A stretch of DNA of 18,303 nt from CAZOIA01 sp964579675 (GCA_964579675.1 CAZOIA010000115.1:1-18303), one strand, 5' to 3'; numbered from the stretch's first letter, positions 7,665-15,704 are shown. Notes: generated by a model not told the origin, from the letters alone. Translations and numbers: made by a program.

Positions 7665-9506
7665 ATGAGCGTCGCATTACCGACCGAGCGCAGTAAGCCG
7701 AGCACCGATCTGACGCGCCAGACCATCCTGGTGTACGGGCCGCCGAAGATCGGGAAGTGTCTCAAGGGCTCAACCACCGTGTATGACCCGGTTACAGGAC
7801 GCCCGGCGCAGCTGTCCGATTTCGTCACTCGGCAGTCCAGTAGCGTGTTGACGTTGTGCCTGGGTGGTCACCTTGGCCCGGCCCAGCCGTCCGCGTACCT
7901 GCGTAATCCTGAGGATCAGCTGTATCGCGTGACCACCCAGACCGGGCGCGTCATCGAAGCGACCGAACAGCACCCGTTCCTCACGCGCGAGGGCTGGAAG
8001 CCGCTGTCGCAGATGTCGGTCAACGACCGTGTTGCGGTCGTGGCGGCGTATCCGTCGCTGTTCGGTTGCACACGGACCGATGACGCGCTCATCAAGATCT
8101 TGGCCTACCTGATTACGGACGGATCGCTCGGCTCCGAGTCCAGCCCGGTTTTCACGAAGAACGACGAAGAGGTGCGCGAAGACTTCGAGCGCGCCATCGA
8201 GGAGGCGGGCGATGACTTCTGTGAGTTCGTCAACGACCGGGGAGTTGTGCATGTCCGCGTTCGCGGCCGGCGGGGCTTCGAGAACAACGTTCTGAAGTTC
8301 CTGCGCGAGGTGGGGCTGAACGGCTTGCGCGCGGCCGAGAAGTTCATTCCAGATTTCGTCTTTGGGCTGAGGCGCGAGAAGCTGGCGTTGTTCCTCAACC
8401 GGCTGTTTACCTGCGACGGCAGCATCGAAAAGAAGCGTGTTTCCTACAGCTCGACTTCGATCCGTCTCGTCCGGCAGGTGCAGCACCTGCTGTTGCGATT
8501 CGGCATCGTCGGCGTCATCCGCGACCGCTACCTCGATGGTGAGTTGTACGGCGCCGAGCTCTACATCGCCGGCAAGGACGACATCCTGCGATTCCTGGAC
8601 GAGATCGGTGTGGTTGGCGAGAAGGCCATCGCGGCCGAGCGGCTGCGGCAAGGACTGTATTCCATTCGCGGACGCGGCACGCAGCTGGATCGGCAGGGCG
8701 CGGTCCTGTTCGATCGCATCCGCAGCATCGAACCAACGGGGGTCGAGCCGGTCTATGACTTGACAGTGCCCGAGACCCAGAACTTCGTCGCCGACGACTT
8801 CATCGTCCACAACTCCACTCTTGCCAGCCGGTTTCCCGAGACACTGTTCTTCGAGTGCGAGCCGGGGCTCAGCCAGCTCGAGGTGTTCAAAGTGCCCACG
8901 TACTCGTGGGAGGATTTCCTGAACGCCTGCAAGCTGGTCGCCGCGGGCGACCACCGGTTCCAGACGATCGTCATCGACACGGTCGACAACGCCTTCAAGT
9001 TCTGCAGCGACCACGTCTGCGCCAAACACAGCATCGAGTACGAGGGCGACATGAGCCACGGCAAGGGGTGGGCACTCGTTAAGAACGAGTGGCACCGTGT
9101 TCTCACGCGGCTGGCGAGCCTGCCCTACGGCTTGATCCTGATCTCCCACGCCCAGGACAAGACGGTCCAGACCCGGACCGGGGAGTCCACGAGGACGCAG
9201 CCTAGCCTACCCGATCGCGCCCGCGCGGTCGTGCTCGGCCTGGTGGACATGATCCTCTACTGCGACACCGTGCCGCGCAAGGACGCCTCCGGGAACCTGG
9301 TGGTCGACCGCGTCATCCGCACCAAGCCGCATCCGACCTACGAGGCGGGCGACCGCACGGGCCGCCTGCCCGAGCTTCTCCCTCTCGACTACGACGCCTT
9401 CGTCAAGGCCTTCACGTCCGCGACGCCGGGCAAGAACCCCGGGGCCGGCGCTGCGGTCCATAGCACCCAACCGGGGCGCACCCCCAACAGAGAGGTTCAG
9501 AAATGA
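7665..9506 (+). CDS. Sak4-like RecA-fold ATPase (phage AAA_24-type), interrupted in frame by an intein
   Basis: The 613-aa precursor is one continuous frame. Residues 1-31 and 384-613 are the host protein (261 aa after splicing); residues 32-383 are an intein. Joining the exteins restores the Walker A motif GPPKIGK-S-TL. FQTIVIDT (432-439) is the Walker B with D438, and YGLILISHAQDK is the following sensor-like strand. The length and motif order fit the phage nucleotide-binding protein family (AAA_24/Sak4), distant RecA relatives that promote single-strand annealing with a cognate SSB. The start has AAGGAG seven bases upstream. The next gene, a DUF669 protein, overlaps by four bases and is the usual partner. 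The ATPase can work only after the intein leaves, because the insertion splits the phosphate-binding loop. The family call is strong; the exact role (recombinase versus replication accessory) is inferred. Confidence 0.85.
   Translation: MSVALPTERSKPSTDLTRQTILVYGPPKIGKCLKGSTTVYDPVTGRPAQLSDFVTRQSSSVLTLCLGGHLGPAQPSAYLRNPEDQLYRVTTQTGRVIEATEQHPFLTREGWKPLSQMSVNDRVAVVAAYPSLFGCTRTDDALIKILAYLITDGSLGSESSPVFTKNDEEVREDFERAIEEAGDDFCEFVNDRGVVHVRVRGRRGFENNVLKFLREVGLNGLRAAEKFIPDFVFGLRREKLALFLNRLFTCDGSIEKKRVSYSSTSIRLVRQVQHLLLRFGIVGVIRDRYLDGELYGAELYIAGKDDILRFLDEIGVVGEKAIAAERLRQGLYSIRGRGTQLDRQGAVLFDRIRSIEPTGVEPVYDLTVPETQNFVADDFIVHNSTLASRFPETLFFECEPGLSQLEVFKVPTYSWEDFLNACKLVAAGDHRFQTIVIDTVDNAFKFCSDHVCAKHSIEYEGDMSHGKGWALVKNEWHRVLTRLASLPYGLILISHAQDKTVQTRTGESTRTQPSLPDRARAVVLGLVDMILYCDTVPRKDASGNLVVDRVIRTKPHPTYEAGDRTGRLPELLPLDYDAFVKAFTSATPGKNPGAGAAVHSTQPGRTPNREVQK
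7758..8813 (+). mobile_element. intein with LAGLIDADG homing endonuclease domain, in Walker A of the Sak4-like ATPase
   Basis: 352 residues in frame, precursor residues 32-383. It starts with Cys32 (CLKGSTTVYDPVTG, splicing block A). Block B is TEQHPFLTREGWKPL with T100 and H103. It ends with NFVADDFIVHN (blocks F and G) with penultimate His382 and terminal Asn383; the +1 extein residue is Ser384. All residues of the standard splicing pathway are present. The centre holds two LAGLIDADG motifs, LAYLITDGSL (D152) and LALFLNRLFTCDGSI (D251), each with its catalytic aspartate, so the homing nuclease looks active. The insertion lies between Lys and Ser of GPPKIGK|S, a favourite intein position because the site is highly conserved. 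It spreads by cutting intein-free alleles at the matching sequence. Confidence 0.95.
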
Positions 9507-9979
9507 CACACAACGGCAACGCTTTTGATCCCGGCACGACGAACCCGGCGTATGACCAGCCGGTCGATCTGAGTGCGTACGACGACGACTTCGATGCGGC
9601 ACAGGCCACCGACAATGAGGAAGTGCCCGACGGCAAGTACCAGGTTCGCATCCAGGCGGTGCGCCTGGACCGCAGCCAGAAGGGCGACCCGATGATCAAG
9701 TGGGATCTGGTCGTGCTCTCCGGTCAGCACACAGGCCGGCACATCTTCAAGAACTCGGTGATCACGCAGGCATCACTGCCGTTCGTGAAGGGCGACCTCA
9801 AAACGCTGGGGCTGCAACTGCCCAAGTTCAGCGAGCTGCCGAACCACCTTGAGCCGCTGCTGGATCTGACACTGGAGGTCACCAAGCGGACCAAGGGCGA
9901 GTACACGAACGTGTACTTCAACCGGCTGATTCAGATCGCACCCGGGTCGGACGGCTCGATGGAACCGGCTCCGTTCTAG
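9503..9979 (+). CDS. DUF669-family protein, probable single-strand DNA-binding partner
   Basis: A 158-aa acidic protein starting at an ATGA overlap with the ATPase gene. The segment from about 39 to 75 (VPDGKYQVRIQAVRLDRSQK, then IKWDLVVLSGQHTGR) and the following IFKNSVI fit the DUF669 family: a beta-barrel start, then G-x-x-I-x-K/N with hydrophobic strands. The end GEYTNVYFNRLIQI also fits. The N-terminal 35 residues are acidic and probably flexible, with a YDDDFD patch. DUF669 proteins are common next to Sak4-type or RecT-type genes in phages and are thought to bind single-stranded DNA like an SSB. That role is consistent with the context but is not shown by sequence alone. Confidence 0.8.
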   Translation: MTHNGNAFDPGTTNPAYDQPVDLSAYDDDFDAAQATDNEEVPDGKYQVRIQAVRLDRSQKGDPMIKWDLVVLSGQHTGRHIFKNSVITQASLPFVKGDLKTLGLQLPKFSELPNHLEPLLDLTLEVTKRTKGEYTNVYFNRLIQIAPGSDGSMEPAPF

Positions 9980-10044
9980 CGTCCGGTGATGTGTTTTGCG
10001 GCACCCGCACGAACAAGGGTGCGGCCGGGGCGGGATGGCGTACC

Positions 10045-10094
10045 CCGCAAGCCTGATTCTCGCCCGGAGATCGCCGGCTCCGGGTGGCTTGCGG
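10045..10094. other. nested stem-loop in the gap between DUF669 and ERCC4 genes
   Basis: An outer perfect 9-bp stem, CCGCAAGCC (10045-10053) with GGCTTGCGG (10086-10094), encloses an inner perfect 7-bp stem, CCCGGAG (10063-10069) with CTCCGGG (10078-10084), with an 8-base loop. The gap from 9980 to 10144 has no gene. A short T-run follows later at about 10122-10127. It could be a 3' structure of the upstream mRNA, a leader element of the downstream operon, or a small RNA. Confidence 0.45.
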
Positions 10095-10144
10095 CGGTCA
10101 GACTCCCCGTGCCCGTTCCGGCTTTTTCTCAGGAATGAGCACCC

Positions 10145-10606
10145 ATGGACTTTCGGATCGTGATCGACACGCGGGAACAGGAGCCGTGGAGCTTCGACTG
10201 CGGCACCGTCCGCAAGAAGCTCGACGCCGGCGATTACTCGGTCGATGGTCGCGAGGACTTCGTCGCCGTCGAGCGCAAGAGCCTGCCCGATTTCGTGCAC
10301 ACAGTCATCCATGACCTCGATCGCTTCAGCGCCGAGCTGACGCGGCTGGCCCAACTGCCTCACGCCTGCATCGTCGTTGAGGCTGACCTGGACAACGTGC
10401 TGCGCGGCCAGGCCACGGAGGCGCTGCGCGGCGCCTCACCGGCGTCGGTGCTGGGGGCCACAGTTCATATCGCTGTCCATAATGGCGTGCCGGTCTTCTG
10501 GTGCGGTTCTCGTCAAGCGGCGCTCGCGTTCACCGACGCATATCTGCGTATGGTCGTCCGCGAACAGGCTGCCCGTCGCGGCGAGGCGGAGGGTGGCCAT
10601 GGCTGA
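10145..10606 (+). CDS. ERCC4 (XPF-type) domain nuclease
   Basis: A 153-aa protein that is essentially one ERCC4 nuclease domain. It begins IVIDTREQEPW (5-15), with D8 in the family's first strand. GDYSVDG (29-35) contributes D30, and VAVERKSLPDF (40-50) is the signature V-E-R-K-x-x-x-D-F with E43 and K45. All expected metal-binding residues are present. Members cut branched or flap DNA structures in XPF/Mus81; stand-alone phage versions are thought to act in recombination or replication. The start at 10145 has only a weak AGGA upstream, ten bases away. Its C-terminal codons overlap the start of the helicase gene, so it is probably co-translated with it. Confidence 0.88.
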   Translation: MDFRIVIDTREQEPWSFDCGTVRKKLDAGDYSVDGREDFVAVERKSLPDFVHTVIHDLDRFSAELTRLAQLPHACIVVEADLDNVLRGQATEALRGASPASVLGATVHIAVHNGVPVFWCGSRQAALAFTDAYLRMVVREQAARRGEAEGGHG

Positions 10607-12779
10607 GACGATCCGCGGGACTATTCAGAGAACCTACCACAGCGGCCCGACGTTCTCGGCCGGCGTGATGAGGTCGGGCGACGGCCAAAGCGTGCGCTTC
10701 GCCGGGAAGTTCTGCGCGAACGAGGGCGACGTCGTGGCCCTCGTCGGCCGATGGAAGAACGATCGCAAATATGGCCGCCAGTTCGCAGTCGAGAAGCTGT
10801 GCTACGAACTGCCCGACAGTGCCGACGGGCTCGTGCAGTACCTGGCCAAGCATCCGGCGTTCACCGGAATCGGTGAGGTCACGGCGAGGAAGATCGTCGC
10901 CTTCGCCGCCAGCGCCACTCATCTCGACCGACTCATCCGCCAGGACATCGACGAGCTGCACCGGCAGCTCCGCATCCCACGCCCCACGCTGCAATCGCTG
11001 CGCGAGGCCTGGATCGCTAATAGTGCCGAGAACGAAGTGCGCTCGTACCTGGCCGGCTTCGGTTTGACCCACCACCAGATGCAAACGCTGCTGGACACCT
11101 TCGGCAATGGCGTCGTGGGTGTGCTCCGCAGCGATCCGTACCAGCTCATCAGGTACGTCAAGGGCTATGGATTCAAGAAAGTCGACAAGATCGCCCGGGC
11201 CATGGGCACGCCCAAGGACCACGCGGGGCGCATCGAAGCGGGGATCATGTACGTCGTCAACGAGGAGATTGGCAACGGTCACACATGGACGACCGGCTCC
11301 GAGCTGATCGACAAGGCCAATGAACTGCTGCTCCTGGACACGCTCGACAGCCGCGATGTGATCCGCCAGGCCGGGGATCGATTGCTGAGCCGGGGCGAGG
11401 TCGTGGCCGACAACTTGGCGGTGACAACGCCGTACTTCCTCGAGTCTGAAAGGCTCATCCATGACGTCTTCGAGCAGCACGGCTGGGCCGAAGCTCCGTT
11501 GGAAAACGCTCATGAGCTCACCGGAGGTCTGAAAGTCGGGCAGGTCGGGGCTTATCGCAACGCGCTATGCCACCGCATCGCGGTGATCTCCGGTGGCGCC
11601 GGTACGGGCAAGACGTATGTGCTGGCGCGTTTGGCGCGGACGTTCGAGGCCGCGGGTTGCCAGATCGCGCTATGCTCACCCACGGGTAAGGCGGCCAAAC
11701 GGATCGAGGAATCACTGAGGGCCCAAGGGCTCGAGCTAGAAGCGAAGACGATCCACCGGCTGCTGTATTACGACGGCAGCGTTTTTCAACGCGAGAGTCT
11801 GTCAGAACCCGGCGAACGCCACACAAGCGGCCGCGACACGGAAACCGATCCTGCCTGCGACGTCGTGATCGTCGATGAGGTCTCGATGGTCGATGTGCCC
11901 CTGATGGCAGAGCTGTTGCGTCGGATCGACTTTGACCGCACGCGGCTGATCCTGGTCGGCGATCACAACCAGCTTCCGCCCGTCGGTCCCGGCAACGTGC
12001 TGCGGGACATCATCCAGCACGAGCTGGTTCCGACCGTCGTGCTCGACGAGGTGGTTCGCCAGGCCGGTGTGCTCAAGGCCAACAGCATGGCGATTCTCTC
12101 CGAGACCATCGCCCCCACGGCGATCAATGATCCCGCGTGGACGGTGGTCGACGTTTTTCGAGACGCCCAGCAGATCCAAGTGTATCTGCGCGACCTGGTG
12201 TTGGAGAAGATTCCCTGCCAGCTCGGGCTGGACCCGATCCAGGACGTTCAGATCATCACCCCCACGCACATCGGGCCGCTGGGCACCAAGGCGATTAATC
12301 AGATGATGCAGCACCTCCTGCACGGCGATCCCGGCCGGAAGTTCGCTGTCGGTGACAAGGTCATCCAGACGGTCAACGACTACGACCTTGGGGTAATGAA
12401 CGGCACCATCGGTCGCGTCGAGGCCATCGAGGACGGAGCTTACGTCATCGACTTCGACGGCATCGGCCAACGGCACATCAAGGACGAGCAGGTCCACAGC
12501 GTTCAGCTCGCCTATGCCCTGACCGCGCACAAAGCCCAGGGCAGCGAGTTCCCCTGTGCCGTGGTGGTCTGCCATCGCTCGCACTTCTTCGCCGACCGAA
12601 ACTGGCTCTACACCGCGGTTACCCGTGCGGCCAAGCACTGCATCTTGCTGGGCGACCGCTGGGGCCTGCGGAACGCGGTCCGGAAAAACAACGTGATCCG
12701 CCGGCGAACGTTCCTGGATCTGTGGGCACGCGGTCAGGCCGACGGCATACATAACGAGAAGGAACTCGTGTATGCCTGA
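10599..12779 (+). CDS. recD2: RecD2-like superfamily 1B DNA helicase
   Basis: A 726-aa protein, a normal length for RecD2. I chose ATG 10599 (GGAGGG at 10588-10593) over an upstream in-frame ATG at 10377 because the extra residues are arginine-rich shadow of the nuclease gene. An N-terminal OB-like part is followed by helix-hairpin-helix sequence around FTGIGEVTARKIVAF. The motor has Walker A GGAGTGKT (332-339), Walker B VIVDEVSM (D426, E427), motif III LVGDHNQLPPVGPG, motif V ALTAHKAQGSEF and motif VI YTAVTRAAKH (R676). RecD2 unwinds DNA 5' to 3' and lacks RecBC partners. Its stop overlaps the primase start by eight bases. It probably serves replication fork or recombination steps of the element. 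All motifs are intact. Confidence 0.92.
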   Translation: MAETIRGTIQRTYHSGPTFSAGVMRSGDGQSVRFAGKFCANEGDVVALVGRWKNDRKYGRQFAVEKLCYELPDSADGLVQYLAKHPAFTGIGEVTARKIVAFAASATHLDRLIRQDIDELHRQLRIPRPTLQSLREAWIANSAENEVRSYLAGFGLTHHQMQTLLDTFGNGVVGVLRSDPYQLIRYVKGYGFKKVDKIARAMGTPKDHAGRIEAGIMYVVNEEIGNGHTWTTGSELIDKANELLLLDTLDSRDVIRQAGDRLLSRGEVVADNLAVTTPYFLESERLIHDVFEQHGWAEAPLENAHELTGGLKVGQVGAYRNALCHRIAVISGGAGTGKTYVLARLARTFEAAGCQIALCSPTGKAAKRIEESLRAQGLELEAKTIHRLLYYDGSVFQRESLSEPGERHTSGRDTETDPACDVVIVDEVSMVDVPLMAELLRRIDFDRTRLILVGDHNQLPPVGPGNVLRDIIQHELVPTVVLDEVVRQAGVLKANSMAILSETIAPTAINDPAWTVVDVFRDAQQIQVYLRDLVLEKIPCQLGLDPIQDVQIITPTHIGPLGTKAINQMMQHLLHGDPGRKFAVGDKVIQTVNDYDLGVMNGTIGRVEAIEDGAYVIDFDGIGQRHIKDEQVHSVQLAYALTAHKAQGSEFPCAVVVCHRSHFFADRNWLYTAVTRAAKHCILLGDRWGLRNAVRKNNVIRRRTFLDLWARGQADGIHNEKELVYA

Positions 12780-15357
12780 ATTGGATGTCAGCCTTGACGT
12801 CGAGCGCCTCACCGCATCCGTCCCGGTCTGCCTGCGCGAGTGTGCGCAGTGGGTATGCTGGATGTACGTCGAGCGGGACGGCAAGCAGACGAAGTGCCCG
12901 ATCTGCCCGACAAAAGGCGGCTCCGCTTCGGCCACCGATCCGGCGACCTGGGGTACGTTCGAGCAGGCTGTTGCCGCCTGTCACCGTTCGCCCGACCTGG
13001 CCGGCGTCGGCTACGTGTTCGCCAGCGATGATCCGTTTTGCGGTGTGGACCTGGACAAGTGCGTCGACCCCACCACCGGTCGGATCAGACCGTGGGCGCA
13101 GGCAATCCTCAACCAGCTCGACACCTACAGCGAGATCAGTCCGTCCGGCACCGGCGCGAAGGTCTTTCTCTGCGCCCGCAAGCCCGGCTCGCGGTGCCGC
13201 AAGGGCTACCATGACGGCGAAGTCGAGATCTACGACCGGGACCGCTTCTTCACGGTGACCGGTCAACACTTGCCGGACCTTCCCGCCGATGTGGAGGAAC
13301 GGCAATCGCAGCTGGAGGCCGTCTATCGGGAGGTCTTTGGCAAAGAGCCGGATCAGCCGGCACCGTCCGTCGAGCCGTCCAACAACGGGCAGGTTCACCT
13401 GGATGACGACGAGATCATCCGCCTGGCGTCCCGCAGTCGGCGCTCGGGCGAGAAGTTCGAGGCGCTGTGGGCCGGTCGGTGGAACGACTACTTCAATTCC
13501 CGCAGCGAGGCGGATTCGTCGGTGGTATTCACGCTGGCGTTCTACACAAAGGACGCGGCCCAGATCGACCGCTTGTTCCGACGCTCAAGCCTGATGCGCG
13601 ACAAGTGGGACGAGCTGCACGGCCAGCAGACCTACGGCGAGATGACGATCGCCAAGGCGCTGGCCACGGTGACGGCGCAGTACAGCGGTAAGAGGAAACA
13701 AGGCCAGGCTAAGTCAAGAACTCCGCGTCCGCCACCTCCGGCTCCGAATAACCCTGGTCTGCCATCGATCCTGATCGACGACATCCAGCTCGGCGACCTG
13801 ACGGCCCAGGCACTGACGGCGCTTGCGAAGGCCAATGATCCACCTACCGTTTTCATTCGCGCCGGTGCGCTGGCGCGCGTTGTACGGGACGAGAACAGTA
13901 TCCCGAAGATCGAGTCGTTTGATCGAGTACGGATGCGCTGCCGGCTCACCGAGGTCGCCAACTTCTTCGCGCTTCGCAAAGTCCAAGGCGGCTACGCCCA
14001 GGTCGGCACGAATCCTCCGCTGACGCTCGCGGAGAACGTCCTGGCTCTCGGTCGGTGGGAGTTTCCGCCGCTGGCCGGCATCGTTCGCTCGCCGATCCTG
14101 CGACACGACGGCTCCATCTGCACGGCGCCCGGCTACGACCCGCCATCACGCCTGTTCTACGGCCCAGATCCGGGCCTCGTGGTGCCCGAGATCCCGGAGT
14201 GCCCCAACGTTCACGAGGTCGAGGCTTGCGTGGACATGCTCCTGAACCTCATCGGCGACTTCCCGTTCGCGAACCAGGCGAGCAGAGCGAACGCCCTGGC
14301 CATTCTGTTCTCAGTCCTTATGCGGCCGGTCATCGCGGGGCATATTCCGCTTGCGATCGTAGACGCCCCAGTGCAAGGCACGGGCAAGACGCTGCTGGTC
14401 ATGGTGTTGGCCACCATCGCCGTCGGGACGGTTGCCGGGGAGTCGATCCCAGCCAGGCAGAACGACGACGAGTGGCGCAAGAAGATCACATCCATCCTGC
14501 TCAGCGCCTCGCCGTTTGTGCTGCTGGACAACATCCCGGACAACGGCGTCATCGATTCGCCCTCTCTGGCGGCCGTGCTGACCACGCACGAATGGTCCGA
14601 TCGGCTGTTGGGCAAGAACGACAACGTTCGCCTGCCGTCGCGGGTCGTATGGACGGCAACCGGCAACAACCTCCGCGTCGCCGGCGACATGCCTCGCCGC
14701 AGCTACACCGTCCGTTTGGACGCCAACACCGAACGGCCGTGGGAAAGAAACGGCTTCAAGATCAAAGGCCTCGAACAATACGTCGCCGAGCATCGCGGTG
14801 CACTGCTGTCGGCGGCCTTCACGATCATTCGTGCGTGGTACGCCGCGGGCCAGCCGCGAGCGCCAACCCCGACGTTCGGGAGTTTCGAGGAGTGGACTGC
14901 GACGATCGGCGGTGTGCTGGCGCACGCTGGAGTCGAGGGCTTCCTGGACAACCTCGACCAGACGCGTGCCGTCCAGGATGAGGACACGCAGCAATGGAGC
15001 GCCTTCATCGATGCCTGGTGGGAGGCGTTCGGCTCCACGTCCGTGACGGCCGACGACCTCTGCCAGCGGATTCTGACGCACAGCACCCTGGACGACGAGG
15101 TCATTCCCGATCCACTGCTGCTGAACCGCGACCGGGGCGAGGGTGCGCTACGCCGCTCGCTCGGACGTCATCTGTCGCGTCTGACGGGGCGCATCTTCAA
15201 CGGCCGTAAACTGATGGGCACCGGAACACATGGCCATCGGAAGGTCCGTGCATGGCGACTGAGAGCCGCTGCCGACGATGGCGTAACCCCGCTAATCCCG
15301 CTAACCCCGCAGCTAACCCCGCACTTGGAGATGAGCAATGACAAGGGCTTACGTTAA
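12772..15357 (+). CDS. primase-polymerase / helicase fusion (NrS-1-like replication protein)
   Basis: An 861-aa protein. The N-terminal 190 residues match the primase-polymerase fold found in phage NrS-1 polymerase: GVDLDKC (D93, D95), YSEISPSGTGAKVFL (119-133) and EIYDRDRFFTVTGQ (152-165). Next, WNDYFNSRSEADSSVVFTLA, then LFRRSSLMRDKWDE, is the NrS-1-type helical-bundle domain. A proline-rich linker (about 308-325) leads to a helicase part with Walker A GTGKT (536-540) and FVLLDNIPD as Walker B. The helicase part is the replicative, D5/SF3-like ATPase type, though the subfamily is uncertain. It should prime and unwind at the element origin. The last codons (about 838-851, TPLIPLTPQLTPH) are made of the 9-bp repeats that form the presumed origin. 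Start overlaps the helicase stop. Confidence 0.88.
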   Translation: MPELDVSLDVERLTASVPVCLRECAQWVCWMYVERDGKQTKCPICPTKGGSASATDPATWGTFEQAVAACHRSPDLAGVGYVFASDDPFCGVDLDKCVDPTTGRIRPWAQAILNQLDTYSEISPSGTGAKVFLCARKPGSRCRKGYHDGEVEIYDRDRFFTVTGQHLPDLPADVEERQSQLEAVYREVFGKEPDQPAPSVEPSNNGQVHLDDDEIIRLASRSRRSGEKFEALWAGRWNDYFNSRSEADSSVVFTLAFYTKDAAQIDRLFRRSSLMRDKWDELHGQQTYGEMTIAKALATVTAQYSGKRKQGQAKSRTPRPPPPAPNNPGLPSILIDDIQLGDLTAQALTALAKANDPPTVFIRAGALARVVRDENSIPKIESFDRVRMRCRLTEVANFFALRKVQGGYAQVGTNPPLTLAENVLALGRWEFPPLAGIVRSPILRHDGSICTAPGYDPPSRLFYGPDPGLVVPEIPECPNVHEVEACVDMLLNLIGDFPFANQASRANALAILFSVLMRPVIAGHIPLAIVDAPVQGTGKTLLVMVLATIAVGTVAGESIPARQNDDEWRKKITSILLSASPFVLLDNIPDNGVIDSPSLAAVLTTHEWSDRLLGKNDNVRLPSRVVWTATGNNLRVAGDMPRRSYTVRLDANTERPWERNGFKIKGLEQYVAEHRGALLSAAFTIIRAWYAAGQPRAPTPTFGSFEEWTATIGGVLAHAGVEGFLDNLDQTRAVQDEDTQQWSAFIDAWWEAFGSTSVTADDLCQRILTHSTLDDEVIPDPLLLNRDRGEGALRRSLGRHLSRLTGRIFNGRKLMGTGTHGHRKVRAWRLRAAADDGVTPLIPLTPQLTPHLEMSNDKGLR

Positions 15358-15564
15358 TTTGCGGGGTTTGCGGGGTTATTCTGCAGACCCTTGCGCGTGC
15401 GCGGGTGCGCGCGCACGCGCACGGGAAACATTCTCTGAATATGTAGGGGGTTCGGAAACTAACCCCGCTAACCCCGCAAACGCTCGTAAGTTCTTGTCCT
15501 GCCAAGGCTGCCCATGCGGGGTTACGCCTGAAACCGTTAACCCCGCTAACCACGCAAACCCCGC
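15284..15564. repeat. cluster of 9-bp iteron-like repeats TAACCCCGC on both strands, candidate replication origin
   Basis: Twelve copies in 281 bases, eight perfect and four with one mismatch. Plus-strand copies: 15284, 15293 (mismatch), 15302, 15314, 15460, 15469, 15538, 15547 (mismatch), 15556 (mismatch). Minus-strand copies: 15361 (mismatch), 15370, 15516. Within blocks the units are exactly contiguous (9-bp period). The cluster spans the end of the primase/helicase gene and the following non-coding DNA. Repeats on both strands next to the replication gene are what one expects of an origin bound by its initiator. The same pieces can also form long mRNA hairpins, so a transcription-control role is possible. 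Confidence 0.7.
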
Positions 15565-15704
15565 ACAGCGTCCGAGCCCGGGAAAGTGGCCCGCGAATGG
15601 GCATCGTTGCAACTCGCATGGTGTGGAGGCTTCTTGGTGGCATGGTCCGGTAGACGACCGCGCGTGCGGCCGGCCGGACCGGTACCAACGAAAGGAGGCC
15701 CAAC
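15358..15704. other. gene-free stretch carrying the repeats and inverted repeat
   Basis: 347 bases between the primase/helicase stop and the DUF1580-like gene. It holds most of the 9-bp repeats, the 11-bp inverted repeat at 15393-15420, and an AT-richer patch near 15424-15445. After 15565 I see only GC-rich sequence and the ribosome binding site AAAGGAGG (15691-15698) for the next gene. A plus-strand reading frame through this stretch (15338-16171) has no coding character. Confidence 0.6.
15393..15420. repeat. perfect 11-bp inverted repeat of alternating purines and pyrimidines
   Basis: GCGCGTGCGCG (15393-15403) and CGCGCACGCGC (15410-15420) are perfect reverse complements separated by six bases. 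Nearly all steps alternate purine and pyrimidine, which favours cruciform or left-handed DNA under supercoiling. It lies centrally between two oppositely oriented blocks of 9-bp repeats (15361-15378 and 15460-15477). Confidence 0.7.

Noticed and set aside
15284..15564. CRISPR array or tandem satellite.
   Set aside because: Units are 9 bp, occur on both strands and have no spacers of regular length.
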